Positions 1-8,378 of a DNA stretch of 19,391 bases are shown here, in pieces. The notes beneath the pieces were generated by a model. The model did not search any database and was not told the origin of the DNA. It saw nothing but the letters and a program-made list of their open reading frames with translations. The position numbers were made by a program, and so were the translations under genes. Position 1 is the stretch's first letter. Each line of letters opens with the position of its first letter. This DNA is from Lachnospiraceae bacterium UBA3641 (GTDB taxonomy: Bacteria; Bacillota; Clostridia; Lachnospirales; Lachnospiraceae), in NCBI GenBank assembly GCA_002373875.1, contig DFKQ01000080.1, positions 1 to 19,391 on the forward strand, in the 5' to 3' direction.

Positions 1-626
1 TGGGAGGAGATTTCTATGATTTCTTTATGATAGATGATGATCACCTTGGGCTTGTTATGGCCGATGTTTCAGGTAAGGGTGTTCCGGCGGCATTGTTCAT
101 GGTGATCGCCAAGACTCTTATCAAGAACAGGGCTCTGTCCGGTAATTATTCGGGTCCCGGGGAAGTGCTTGCGGATGCCAACAACCAATTGTGTGAAGGC
201 AATGAAGCAGAGCTCTTTGTAACGGTCTGGTTCGGTATACTTACAATTTCCACCGGCCATGTTATATTTGCAAGCGGTGGTCATGAGTATCCCGCATTTT
301 ATCGCCTTGAAGAGGGCTTCAGAATAGAGAAGGATAAGCACGGAATGCCTCTTGCTACCATGGAGGGACTTAAGTTCAGGGAGACCGAGACCGATCTTAA
401 ACCGGGAGAGCGTCTGTTCCTGTATACGGATGGTGTTACTGAAGCAACCAATGGTGATCAGGAGCTGTTTGGGGAAAAGCGTATGATAGAATCTCTTCAG
501 AGGCACTCGGAAGACAGCATCGAGGATATGCTTTCAAATGTCAGAAAGGATATCGATGCCTTTGTGGGAGACGCGCCTCAGTTCGATGATCTGACGATGC
601 TTGGGATCATGTATAAAGGAGTTTGA
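1..626 (+). CDS. PP2C/SpoIIE-type serine phosphatase, C-terminal part (5' end cut by window)
   Basis: Partial gene. The reading frame is open from base 3 (the first codons read GGDFYDFF) and continues off the left edge, so the ATG at 27 is internal. About 207 codons of a PPM/PP2C phosphatase domain of the SpoIIE/RsbU type are visible. All the metal-binding signatures can be seen: GGDFYD at the extreme left, DVSGKG near 61-80, TDG near 427-435 and FDDLT near 580-597. Family members dephosphorylate a Ser/Thr of a STAS-domain anti-sigma antagonist or a related partner; no such partner is in the window. The next gene carries the same domain, roughly half identical by eye, and starts at or just after this stop, so the two look like a tandem duplication in one operon. 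Any N-terminal sensor lies outside the window. The domain call is secure; the substrate is unknown. Confidence 0.92.
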   Translation, partial: GGDFYDFFMIDDDHLGLVMADVSGKGVPAALFMVIAKTLIKNRALSGNYSGPGEVLADANNQLCEGNEAELFVTVWFGILTISTGHVIFASGGHEYPAFYRLEEGFRIEKDKHGMPLATMEGLKFRETETDLKPGERLFLYTDGVTEATNGDQELFGEKRMIESLQRHSEDSIEDMLSNVRKDIDAFVGDAPQFDDLTMLGIMYKGV

Positions 627-631
627 AATCC

Positions 632-2782
632 GTGAGGAAGAAGATATTTCATTTGACAATATTGACGCTTGGAGCGGTGCTTCTGGTGATAGGGCTGATA
701 CAGCTCATTCAGATGAGCATTATGCGCAGCAGTATCATAGAAGCAAGCAGGAATACCGGCAGCAGGGTCGAAGAAATGTCTAAGGAGGCTATGAGCATTC
801 AGGCCAAGGAGCTTCTTAGCGAATCATCTGTTGGAAGAGCCGGGATCGCTGACAGGGAATTCTCCGAATTTTTAAAAGCAATAGATATAATCGCCGACAG
901 TGCCGAGGATATTTATCTATTCAAGGACAGATACGGTGTAAATGAATTCAGGCAGTATGATGAGGATAACAAGGGGGAGCTTGTTGTCTATGCGGCATAT
1001 GGGAATGATGTGGATCCGGAAGATGATAAGATAAAAAAAGAAGTGGACATGATAAGCAACATGCAGGGAATCATGAAGGCTGTTAACGAGTCAACCGACT
1101 CCATGGTTTCGGATTATTTTGCCACTGCATCCGGTATTTTCCTGTGTGCTGAGCCTGTATCCGATTACAATCTGCCAAAAGCCGGAAGCCCCTTGCTTTT
1201 TGATGCCAAGGAACGTCCATGGTATACGGAGGCAGTCAGGGAAGGTAAGCCGGTCTTTACTTCGATAATCAGTGATGCCGATACCGGTAAGCAGGCATTG
1301 ACATGCGGGGTCCCGGTCTATACGGACGGTATACTCAGGGGAGTAGCGGGTGCCGGTCTTTATCTTGATACCATACGTGAAGATGTAGATAACTTTCATG
1401 TGGGAGAGAAGGGTTACGCATGCATTATAAACAATCACGGGCAGATACTTTTTTCGGGAAGCAGCAAGGGAGAATTATCCGTCTCCGAGGATATGCAGGC
1501 AGACTTAAGGGAGAGTCCGAATGTTGAGCTTAAGGCTTTGGCCCGGGATGCCGTTTCGGGTAAAGCGGGTGTGAGCGTGATCAATCTTGACGGACAGGAG
1601 TATTATGTGGCTTATGCACCCATGGATACGGTCGGTTGGTCCTATTTTACGGTTCTTCCGGAGCAGGAGGTATCAGAGCCTTCAAGAAATCTTGTATCCG
1701 AATTATACAGATCCAATATGGAGCAGCGTGATTTCGTAAGGAGGTCTGTTTTCAGATCGGTCATATATATGGTGTTCCTTCTATTGGCGATCGCTTTGTT
1801 TGTGGCCTTTATATCCAAAAAATTCGCCATAAAGCTTGCGGCACCAATCGTCAGGCTCACGAAGGATGTGAGCACTCTTGAGGGTGATACCCTTGATTTT
1901 TCCTGGGATATAGATACTGGGGATGAGGTGCAGACCCTGGCCAAATCGTTTGAATCCATGACAGGCCGGATGAAGCAGTATATCAGGGATATAACCGCGA
2001 TCACAGCCGAGAAAGAGAGGATAGGCGCCGAACTTTCGGTAGCCACACATATTCAGGCATCTATGCTCCCATCGGTTTTTCCGCCCTTTCCTGACAGAAA
2101 GGAATTCGAACTGTATGCCAAAATGGATCCGGCCAAAGAGGTAGGCGGCGATTTCTATGATTTTTTCATGGTCGATCATGACCATATAGCACTTGTTATT
2201 GCCGATGTATCAGGCAAGGGAGTTCCGGCGGCTCTCTTTATGGTGATCGCCAGGACCCTTATAAAGAATTACGCCAAGTCGGGCATGAGTGTGGAAGACA
2301 TTTTTATAAAGACCAGTGACCAGTTGTGCGAAGGAAACGGTGAGGGCTTGTTTGTCACCGCATGGATAGGGATCATCGATCTTAACACAGGGGTTATGAC
2401 CTATTGCGATGCGGGACATGAATATCCCTACGTGCTCCATGCGGACGGAAGCATAGAAATACTGAAACCGCTAAAGAAGAAATTACCGCTTGCCGCAATG
2501 GAAGGTATAAAATATATTCCCAATGAGATAACTCTTAAGAAGGGGGATTGTCTGCTTTTGTACACTGACGGAGTACTTGAGGCCACAGATGCGGATAACA
2601 GGCTCTACGGTCCTGAGCGCCTTGAGACGGTTCTGACCGATAAGTGGGCGGATGACACAAAGACCCTGCTTAAGGATATACGGGCGGATGTTGATGATTT
2701 TGTGGCCGGTGCCCCACAGTTTGACGATCTTACCATGCTTGCCTTCAGACTGCATAAATTAACGGGCGAAGCCGGATCTTAA
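632..2782 (+). CDS. Membrane sensor phosphatase: dCache, HAMP and PP2C/SpoIIE domains
   Basis: A 716-residue protein if translated from the GTG at 632. A TTG at 623 overlaps the previous stop (TTGA) but lies only 1 nt after the AGGAG at 617-621, while the GTG lies 10 nt after it, so I prefer the GTG. Order: transmembrane helix about residues 6-28; extracytoplasmic double-Cache-like region to about 370, with the typical RPWY motif at 195-198; second helix about 375-395; HAMP about 396-449; short coiled linker; PP2C domain about 477-710. Phosphatase signatures GGDFYD (505-510), DVSGKG (525-530), TDG (645-647) and DDLT (698-701) are all present, so it should be an active Mn/Mg phosphatase. By family analogy a small extracellular ligand would control dephosphorylation of a cytoplasmic STAS-type or other Ser/Thr partner. 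Neither ligand nor partner can be read from the sequence. No terminator separates it from rqcH, 28 bp downstream. Confidence 0.93.
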   Translation: MRKKIFHLTILTLGAVLLVIGLIQLIQMSIMRSSIIEASRNTGSRVEEMSKEAMSIQAKELLSESSVGRAGIADREFSEFLKAIDIIADSAEDIYLFKDRYGVNEFRQYDEDNKGELVVYAAYGNDVDPEDDKIKKEVDMISNMQGIMKAVNESTDSMVSDYFATASGIFLCAEPVSDYNLPKAGSPLLFDAKERPWYTEAVREGKPVFTSIISDADTGKQALTCGVPVYTDGILRGVAGAGLYLDTIREDVDNFHVGEKGYACIINNHGQILFSGSSKGELSVSEDMQADLRESPNVELKALARDAVSGKAGVSVINLDGQEYYVAYAPMDTVGWSYFTVLPEQEVSEPSRNLVSELYRSNMEQRDFVRRSVFRSVIYMVFLLLAIALFVAFISKKFAIKLAAPIVRLTKDVSTLEGDTLDFSWDIDTGDEVQTLAKSFESMTGRMKQYIRDITAITAEKERIGAELSVATHIQASMLPSVFPPFPDRKEFELYAKMDPAKEVGGDFYDFFMVDHDHIALVIADVSGKGVPAALFMVIARTLIKNYAKSGMSVEDIFIKTSDQLCEGNGEGLFVTAWIGIIDLNTGVMTYCDAGHEYPYVLHADGSIEILKPLKKKLPLAAMEGIKYIPNEITLKKGDCLLLYTDGVLEATDADNRLYGPERLETVLTDKWADDTKTLLKDIRADVDDFVAGAPQFDDLTMLAFRLHKLTGEAGS

Positions 2783-2810
2783 TCAGAGGGGGACAGAAGG
2801 GAAGTATGAT

Positions 2811-4553
2811 ATGGCACTTGACGGAATAACGATAGCTGCACTCAAAAAAGAACTGACGGAGAAGATTACAGGGAGCAGGATATATAAGATAGCGCAGCCG
2901 GAAAATGATGAGATAATGCTGACGCTTAAGGCGGCAGGAGGCCAGTATCGTCTGCTTATTTCGGCAGATGCATCGCTGCCTTTTTTATATCTTACCGATA
3001 CGAACAAGCCTTCTCCGGCTACCGCTCCGGGCTTCTGTATGCTGCTCAGAAAGCATATACAGAACGGCAGGATAAGCGGGATAAGGCAGCCGTCATGCGA
3101 GCGTATCCTTATGTTCGATATAGATCACCTGAATGAGATGGGTGATATGTGCAGGAAGACCCTTGCGGTTGAGATGATGGGAAAGCATTCCAATATTATT
3201 TTTCTTAATGATAAGAATGTGGTCATTGACAGCATCAAGCATATATCTTCGGCGGTAAGCTCGGTTCGGGAAGTACTTCCGGGCCGGGATTATTTTATCC
3301 CCAACACACAGGGTAAGAAGGATCCGTTCACCGTATCCGAAGAGGCTTTTTCGGAGACAGTCACGAAAAAACCGATACCGCTTGCTAAGGCGATATACAC
3401 ATCCTTTACCGGCTTTTCACCCCAGGCGGCTCAGGAACTCATATACAGGAGCGGACTCGACCCCGACAGGGGCGGGAATGTATTGAGTAAAGAAGAGCTT
3501 CTACACCTTTACAATAACTTTACCCGGCTTATGGACAGCGTCAGGTCGGGTGACTTTACCCCCAACATGATACTTAAGGACTCCTCACCCGTTGAGTTTG
3601 CCGCCATTGAGCTTAAGAGCTACGGCAACCATAGGATTGAGAAGAACGACTCGATGTCATATATACTTGAGAATTATTACGCGAGAAGGAATGTATATAC
3701 AAGGATAAGGCAGAAATCCGCCGACCTTCGAAGGATAGTGTCAACGGCCCTTGAAAGAAACGTGAAGAAGTATGACCTGCAGCTTAAACAGCTTAAGGAT
3801 ACTCAGAAGAAGGATAAGTACAGGATATACGGGGAACTGCTCAACACCTATGGCTACGGGGCCGAGCCGGGAGCCCGTTTCCTTGAGGCCGACAATTATT
3901 ATACCGGGGAAAAGATAATGATCCCCCTCGATCCTGATCTGACTGCGACGGAAAATGCCGGTAAATACTTCGCCAGATACGGTAAGCTTAAGAGGACCGA
4001 AGAAGCATTAAGCATACAGACCCGGGAAACGAAGGATGAGATAGACCATCTTGAATCCATCCAGGCATCTCTTGACATAGCTCTTACCGAGAATGATCTT
4101 ACCGAGATCCGTCAGGAACTTGTTGATTCGGGGTATATACATAAAAAGGGCAAGGGAAGCAAGAGAGAGCTTAAGAGCAGTCCCTTTCATTATCTGAGCT
4201 CCGATGGTTTCCACATTTACGTGGGGAAGAACAATTACCAGAATGACTACATCACCTTTAAGCTGGCATCCGGCTCGGACTGGTGGTTTCACGCAAAAAA
4301 AATACCCGGTTCCCATGTTCTTGTAAAATCAGAAGGCAGGGAACTTACCGATAGAACCTTTGAAGAGGCGGGAGCGCTTGCGGCTTATTACTCCAAGGGC
4401 CGTGAACAGGACAAGGTTGAAGTTGACTATGTTCAGAAGCGGGAGGTCAAAAAGCCGGCAGGAGCCAAGCCCGGATTTGTTGTTTACTATACCAATTACT
4501 CATTGGTCGCATCTCCTTCTGTCGATGGACTGACCCTGTGTTCTTTTTCTTGA
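2811..4553 (+). CDS. rqcH: Rqc2/NEMF homologue RqcH (NFACT, FbpA family)
   Basis: 580 residues, the usual length. RqcH binds 50S subunits blocked by peptidyl-tRNA and recruits tRNA-Ala to add C-terminal alanine tails for proteolysis; older annotations call it fibronectin-binding protein FbpA. Visible parts: NFACT-N domain at about 1-170 with GFCMLLRKHI (74-83) and EMMGKHSNII (121-130); helix-hairpin-helix-like part about 190-225; charged coiled-coil segments about 290-340 and 390-440; NFACT-R RNA-binding domain about 455-560 (YVGKNNYQND, WWFHAKKIPGSH). The Asp-Arg pair of Bacillus subtilis RqcH (D97 R98) is Glu97-Arg98 here. The ATG follows an AGAAGGGA box at 8 nt. B. subtilis yloA (rqcH) also lies just upstream of the YicC-family gene yloC and gmk, which supports the identity. 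Confidence 0.94.
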   Translation: MALDGITIAALKKELTEKITGSRIYKIAQPENDEIMLTLKAAGGQYRLLISADASLPFLYLTDTNKPSPATAPGFCMLLRKHIQNGRISGIRQPSCERILMFDIDHLNEMGDMCRKTLAVEMMGKHSNIIFLNDKNVVIDSIKHISSAVSSVREVLPGRDYFIPNTQGKKDPFTVSEEAFSETVTKKPIPLAKAIYTSFTGFSPQAAQELIYRSGLDPDRGGNVLSKEELLHLYNNFTRLMDSVRSGDFTPNMILKDSSPVEFAAIELKSYGNHRIEKNDSMSYILENYYARRNVYTRIRQKSADLRRIVSTALERNVKKYDLQLKQLKDTQKKDKYRIYGELLNTYGYGAEPGARFLEADNYYTGEKIMIPLDPDLTATENAGKYFARYGKLKRTEEALSIQTRETKDEIDHLESIQASLDIALTENDLTEIRQELVDSGYIHKKGKGSKRELKSSPFHYLSSDGFHIYVGKNNYQNDYITFKLASGSDWWFHAKKIPGSHVLVKSEGRELTDRTFEEAGALAAYYSKGREQDKVEVDYVQKREVKKPAGAKPGFVVYYTNYSLVASPSVDGLTLCSFS

Positions 4554-4578
4554 CGCGGTATATGGCTTGGAATATAAT
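4550..4578 (+). promoter_or_regulatory. Predicted sigma-A promoter for yicC and downstream genes
   Basis: TTGACG at 4550-4555 and TATAAT at 4573-4578, separated by exactly 17 bp: 11 of 12 consensus bases at the ideal spacing. Transcription would start near 4585, about 50 nt before the yicC ATG at 4638. The -35 box contains the rqcH stop codon TGA (4551-4553). It probably lets yicC-gmk-rpoZ-rimO-pgsA be expressed independently of rqcH. This is a prediction from sequence only. Confidence 0.8.
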
Positions 4579-4637
4579 ATAACCTGTATGCGAATGTGAT
4601 GGCGGGACCATCCCGATCGGTTTGTAGGAGAATTGAA

Positions 4638-5516
4638 ATGATTAAAAGTATGACGGGATTCGGACGGGCCGAGTTTTGTGATGAGAAACGCAAGATCACG
4701 GTGGAGGTGAAGTCTGTTAACCACCGTTATCTTGATGTAAATATAAAAATGCCCAAGAAGATAGGTTTTTTTGAAACCTCGATCCGGGGCATCCTTAAGG
4801 AGTACATGCAGAGGGGCAAGGTTGATCTGTATATAACCTATGAGGATTATACAGAAGACAACGTAAGCCTTAAGTATAACAGGGAGATGGCCAGGTCCTA
4901 CCTCCATTACCTTAGTGAAATGGGCAATGAATTCGGCCTTGAGAATGATATAAGGGTTTCCGTCCTGTCAAGATACCCCGAGGTTTTTACCCTTGAAGAG
5001 CAGGAGGTTGATGAGGAGGAGCTGTGGAAGGACCTTGAAGATGTAGTTCGAAGGGCCCTTGAAGCCTTCGTCAGATCAAGGGTTGCAGAGGGAGAGAACC
5101 TTAAGAAGGATCTTCTTGACAAGCTCGAAGGCATGCTTAAATATGTGGATGATATCGAGAAACGGGCTCCGGCAATTATTGAAGAATACCGTAATAAGAT
5201 GCATGACCGTGTTCGCGACATGCTTGATGATGCATCCATAGATGAGAGCCGTATCCTCACTGAGGTGACCCTTTATGCCGACAGGGTCTGCGTCGATGAG
5301 GAAATAGTAAGGCTCAGGAGCCATATAAAGGGCACCGGGGACACTCTTTTGGCAGGCGGAAGCGTGGGGCGTAAGCTTGACTTTATAGCTCAGGAAATGA
5401 ACCGTGAAGCCAATACGATCCTGTCAAAGTCAACGGATCTGTCCACATCCAATGTGGCCATAGATCTGAAGACCGATATCGAGAAGGTACGTGAGCAGAT
5501 TCAAAACATTGAGTAA
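4638..5516 (+). CDS. yicC: YicC/YloC-family endoribonuclease
   Basis: 292 residues from the ATG at 4638, which follows TAGGAG (4625-4630) at 7 nt and gives the family N-terminus MIKSMTGFGRAE. An in-frame ATG at 4596 would add 14 residues with no family match, so I reject it. The C-terminus (GSVGRKLDFIAQEMNREANT, then a lysine- and glutamate-rich helix) is the conserved DUF1732 part. Family members are metal-dependent RNases: E. coli YicC takes part in small-RNA decay, and YloC is the Bacillus homologue. It sits between rqcH and gmk as in Bacillus, but only 12 bp separate it from gmk, so the small remA gene often found between them is absent here. The targets in this organism are unknown. Confidence 0.93.
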   Translation: MIKSMTGFGRAEFCDEKRKITVEVKSVNHRYLDVNIKMPKKIGFFETSIRGILKEYMQRGKVDLYITYEDYTEDNVSLKYNREMARSYLHYLSEMGNEFGLENDIRVSVLSRYPEVFTLEEQEVDEEELWKDLEDVVRRALEAFVRSRVAEGENLKKDLLDKLEGMLKYVDDIEKRAPAIIEEYRNKMHDRVRDMLDDASIDESRILTEVTLYADRVCVDEEIVRLRSHIKGTGDTLLAGGSVGRKLDFIAQEMNREANTILSKSTDLSTSNVAIDLKTDIEKVREQIQNIE

Positions 5517-5528
5517 CAGGGAAAACAT

Positions 5529-6167
5529 ATGAGAAAAGGCATATTGCTTATCCTGTCCGGCTTCGCCGGATCTGGTAAGGGAACCATAGTTAAAGAGCTT
5601 ATTAAAAGATATGATAATTATGCTCTGTCTGTATCCGCCACAACAAGGGCTCCGCGGCCGGGTGAGGTTGAAGGAAGGGACTACTTCTTCAAGACCAGGG
5701 AAGAGTTCGAAGAAATGATCGCGAGGGATGATTTTCTTGAACATGCCGAATATGTGGGGAATTATTACGGAACCCCCAGGCAGTATGTGGATGATATGCT
5801 GGATAAGGGCATGGACGTGATCCTCGAGATCGAGATGCAGGGGGCTCTCCTCGTTAAGGAAAGGTGTCCCGAGGCTGCTCTTATGTTTGTTATGCCGCCC
5901 AGTGCGGGAGAGGTATATAACCGGCTGAAGAAGCGGGGAACGGAGAGCGAAGAGGTCATTCTAAAACGAATGAAACGGGGCGCCGAAGAATCCAGAGGTA
6001 TCTGCAAATACGATTTTCTCATAATAAACGACGATCTTGAGAAATGTATAGAAGAAGTAAATAATACGGTGCAGTGCGCCAAGTGTGCGACCCTGAGGAA
6101 CCGGGATGCTATAGATACGATAATAAAGGAATTTGATGATTTTTTAATGGATAAGGAGGAAGGATAA
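5529..6167 (+). CDS. gmk: Guanylate kinase
   Basis: 212 residues, normal length. It phosphorylates GMP to GDP with ATP in the cytoplasm, an essential step in making GTP and dGTP. The P-loop is GFAGSGKGT at residues 11-19 (GPSGAGKGT in many relatives). The GMP-binding part follows with STR-like SATTRAPRPGE, GRDYFF and the EHAEYVGNYYGTP segment, then the DVILEIEMQGA strand and the late lid arginines (KRMKRGAEE). The C-terminus is slightly longer than the E. coli enzyme and carries three cysteines (ICKYD, QCAKCATL). The ATG follows an AGGGAAAA box. It is packed between yicC (12 bp gap) and rpoZ (0 bp gap), the common yicC-gmk-rpoZ arrangement. Confidence 0.96.
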   Translation: MRKGILLILSGFAGSGKGTIVKELIKRYDNYALSVSATTRAPRPGEVEGRDYFFKTREEFEEMIARDDFLEHAEYVGNYYGTPRQYVDDMLDKGMDVILEIEMQGALLVKERCPEAALMFVMPPSAGEVYNRLKKRGTESEEVILKRMKRGAEESRGICKYDFLIINDDLEKCIEEVNNTVQCAKCATLRNRDAIDTIIKEFDDFLMDKEEG

Positions 6168-6398
6168 ATGTTACATCCGTCATACAGTGACCTTATGAAG
6201 GTGGTAAACAGCGAAGTCGAGGAGGGCGAGCAGCCGGTTGTAAACAGCCGTTATTCGATCGTCATGGCTACAAGCAAGCGGGCGAGACAGCTTATCGACG
6301 GCGCGCCCACACCGGTAGCGGATGCTGAGAGCAAGAAGCCTCTTTCGGTTGCCATTGAGGAGCTTGATACGGGAGTTGTCAAGGTAATAGGAGAGTAG
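6168..6398 (+). CDS. rpoZ: DNA-directed RNA polymerase omega subunit
   Basis: 76 residues. Omega binds the C-terminal part of beta-prime and helps assemble and stabilise RNA polymerase. The hallmark stretch is present: LHPSYSDLM at the start, then PVVNSRYSIVMATSKRARQL at about residues 24-43, containing the conserved Arg, Ala and Lys-Arg-Ala-Arg positions. The C-terminal acidic segment is family-like (KPLSVAIEELDTG). Its ATG directly follows the gmk stop codon with no spacer, and its AAGGAGG box lies inside the end of gmk, which points to translational coupling. Confidence 0.95.
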   Translation: MLHPSYSDLMKVVNSEVEEGEQPVVNSRYSIVMATSKRARQLIDGAPTPVADAESKKPLSVAIEELDTGVVKVIGE

Positions 6399-6406
6399 TC
6401 TCTGAT

Positions 6407-7747
6407 ATGAAGGTGTTGTTTGTTTCACTTGGCTGTGATAAGAATCTTGTGGATTCCGAAAATATGCTCGGAATGCTCAGAGAAAGCGGATACGAATTTA
6501 CGGATGATGAGGAAGAGGCTGACGTAATGGTAGTTAATTCCTGCTGCTTTATCGGTGACGCCAAGGAGGAGAGCATCAATACCATAATCCGGCTTGGGGA
6601 GTATAGGACTGATCCGGGGAAGAGATGCAGGGCCCTTATAGTTACCGGGTGTCTGGCGCAGAGATACGCCGATGAGATCAGAAAAGAACTTCCCGAAGTG
6701 GATGCCTGTATAGGTACTACAGCCTATGACAGGATAGCATCCGCCATTGAGAGGGTTTTTAAGGGTGAATACGTTAAGGATCTTGATGATATAGACCGTG
6801 TGCTCGAACCGGGAGTGAACCGGGTGGTCACTACCGGAGGCTATTATTCATATCTGAAGATTGCGGAAGGCTGCAACAAGTTATGCACCTATTGTATCAT
6901 ACCAAAGCTCAGGGGACACTACAGGTCAGTCCCGATGGATCTTCTTGTAAATGAAGCAGAGAGACTTTCAGGGAAGGGAGTCAGGGAACTTATTCTGGTA
7001 GCCCAGGAGACAACCCTGTACGGTCTTGATATTTATGGCAAAAAAAGCCTGCCCGAGCTCATCCGGAGATTGTGCCGGGTGGAAGGGATAAACTGGATAC
7101 GACTCTTATACTGCTACCCTGAGGAGATAACGGACGAGCTGATAGATGTGATAAAAAGAGAACCGAAGGTCTGCCATTATATCGACATGCCCATCCAGCA
7201 TGCTTCTGACAGGGTATTAAGGAGAATGGGACGGCGTACAAGCCTGTCTGAAATAAAAAAACTGATAGGAAGGCTGAGGGAAAGGATTCCGGACATGGCC
7301 ATCCGCACAACACTTATAAGCGGCTTTCCCGGTGAGGATGAGAAGGATCATGAGATATTGCTTGATTTTGTCAGGGAGGCAGGCTTTGACCGGCTGGGAG
7401 TATTCACCTATTCGGCAGAGGAAGGAACAGAGGCTGCAAGGATGGATGACCAGATAGAAGAGGAAGTGAAGGCAAAGCGGCGGGATGAGGTCATGAAGCT
7501 TCAGCAGAAGATCGCCTTTGAACGGGCGCTTTCCATGAAGGGAAGGGAGCTGTCCGTAATGGTGGAAGGCAGGCTGGTTGAAGAGGATGTTTATGCGGCG
7601 CGTACATATATGGATGCCCCGGGTGTTGACGGATTGATCTTTTTTGCTTCTGAGCGTGAACTCATGAGCGGTGATATGGTCAAGGTCCGGGTTACCGGAG
7701 CCAACGAATACGATCTGATTGGAGAATTATCTAATGAATCTGCCTAA
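6407..7747 (+). CDS. rimO: Ribosomal protein uS12 methylthiotransferase RimO
   Basis: 446 residues. A radical-SAM iron-sulfur enzyme that adds a methylthio group to an aspartate of ribosomal protein S12. N-terminal MTTase domain (1-135) has the three cluster cysteines C10, C46 and C82. The radical-SAM domain has C156-x3-C160-x2-C163 (GCNKLCTYC) binding the second 4Fe-4S cluster. The C-terminal TRAM domain covers about 375-440 (KGRELSVMVEG and GDMVKVRVTGA). The N-terminus MKVLFVSLGCDKN and the YHYIDMPIQHAS-like segment favour RimO over the tRNA enzyme MiaB. The AGGAG at 6389-6393 is 13 nt from the ATG, longer than usual, but no better start fits the family. It lies 8 bp after rpoZ. Confidence 0.94.
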   Translation: MKVLFVSLGCDKNLVDSENMLGMLRESGYEFTDDEEEADVMVVNSCCFIGDAKEESINTIIRLGEYRTDPGKRCRALIVTGCLAQRYADEIRKELPEVDACIGTTAYDRIASAIERVFKGEYVKDLDDIDRVLEPGVNRVVTTGGYYSYLKIAEGCNKLCTYCIIPKLRGHYRSVPMDLLVNEAERLSGKGVRELILVAQETTLYGLDIYGKKSLPELIRRLCRVEGINWIRLLYCYPEEITDELIDVIKREPKVCHYIDMPIQHASDRVLRRMGRRTSLSEIKKLIGRLRERIPDMAIRTTLISGFPGEDEKDHEILLDFVREAGFDRLGVFTYSAEEGTEAARMDDQIEEEVKAKRRDEVMKLQQKIAFERALSMKGRELSVMVEGRLVEEDVYAARTYMDAPGVDGLIFFASERELMSGDMVKVRVTGANEYDLIGELSNESA

Positions 7748-8279
7748 CAAGCTTACGGTTCTGAGGGTATTGATGGTTCCGTTTTTCGTATTCTTCATGT
7801 TGAACGACATACCTGAAGAATACGGCAAGTGGATAGCCCTTACACTGTTTATAACAGCCAGTCTTACCGATCTTTTGGACGGTAAGATCGCAAGAAAATA
7901 CAATCTCGTCACCAATTTCGGCAAGTTTATGGACCCGCTGGCCGATAAGCTTCTCGTATGCTCGGCTCTTGTATGTCTGAACGGAAAGGGAGCACTCGGT
8001 TCATGGATAGCTATAGTTATAATAAGCCGTGAATTCATTATTAGCGGATTCAGACTGGTCGCCTCGGACAACGGTGTTGTTATTGCCGCAAGTTACTGGG
8101 GCAAGTTTAAAACGGTCTTCCAGATGATCATGATAGGTATGCTGATAGGTGATCTCGATTTTGACTTCTACAGGATGCTTACACGGGTGGTCGTGTGGAT
8201 AGCCCTGATCCTCACGGTGGTATCGCTGGCGGATTATCTTTATAAAAACAGGGAAGTCCTTAAAAACGACAAGCGCTGA
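7734..8279 (+). CDS. pgsA: CDP-diacylglycerol-glycerol-3-phosphate 3-phosphatidyltransferase
   Basis: 181 residues from the ATG at 7734, preceded by GGAG (7721-7724) at 9 nt; a TTG at 7719 is also in frame but lacks such a box. The start overlaps the end of rimO by 14 bp. PgsA makes phosphatidylglycerol phosphate from CDP-diacylglycerol and glycerol 3-phosphate in the membrane. The complete CDP-alcohol phosphotransferase signature is present: D46-x2-D49-G50-x2-A53-R54-x8-G63-x3-D67-x3-D71. Hydrophobic helices lie at about 10-24, 33-45, 74-83, 88-108, 125-140 and 150-168. The N-terminus NLPNKLTVLR is typical of PgsA. The neighbours rimO and cinA are the common Firmicutes context. Confidence 0.94.
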   Translation: MNLPNKLTVLRVLMVPFFVFFMLNDIPEEYGKWIALTLFITASLTDLLDGKIARKYNLVTNFGKFMDPLADKLLVCSALVCLNGKGALGSWIAIVIISREFIISGFRLVASDNGVVIAASYWGKFKTVFQMIMIGMLIGDLDFDFYRMLTRVVVWIALILTVVSLADYLYKNREVLKNDKR

Positions 8280-8378
8280 TGACGGACGGAAAGGTAAAAC
8301 GGATCATAAAACACTGAACCGGTATAAGGACTTCACCGCAAGCGGTGTTCCAAAAGCCGGATAAGCGGAGGAAGGAAA
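8280..8378 (+). promoter_or_regulatory. pgsA-cinA gap with a short palindrome
   Basis: A 98-bp gap. It holds one clear inverted repeat, CACCGC-AA-GCGGTG at 8334-8347, which as RNA would fold as a 5-bp stem with a CAAG loop. No run of T follows, so it is not a standard terminator; it could be an RNA processing site or a weak operator. I see no good promoter pair here, so cinA is probably read through from pgsA. A strong GGAGGAAGG box ends 3 nt before the cinA ATG. Confidence 0.35.

Noticed and set aside
4596..4637. Upstream ATG giving a longer YicC
   Set aside because: The family N-terminus MIKSMTGFGR starts at 4638 with its own TAGGAG box; the added 14 residues match nothing.
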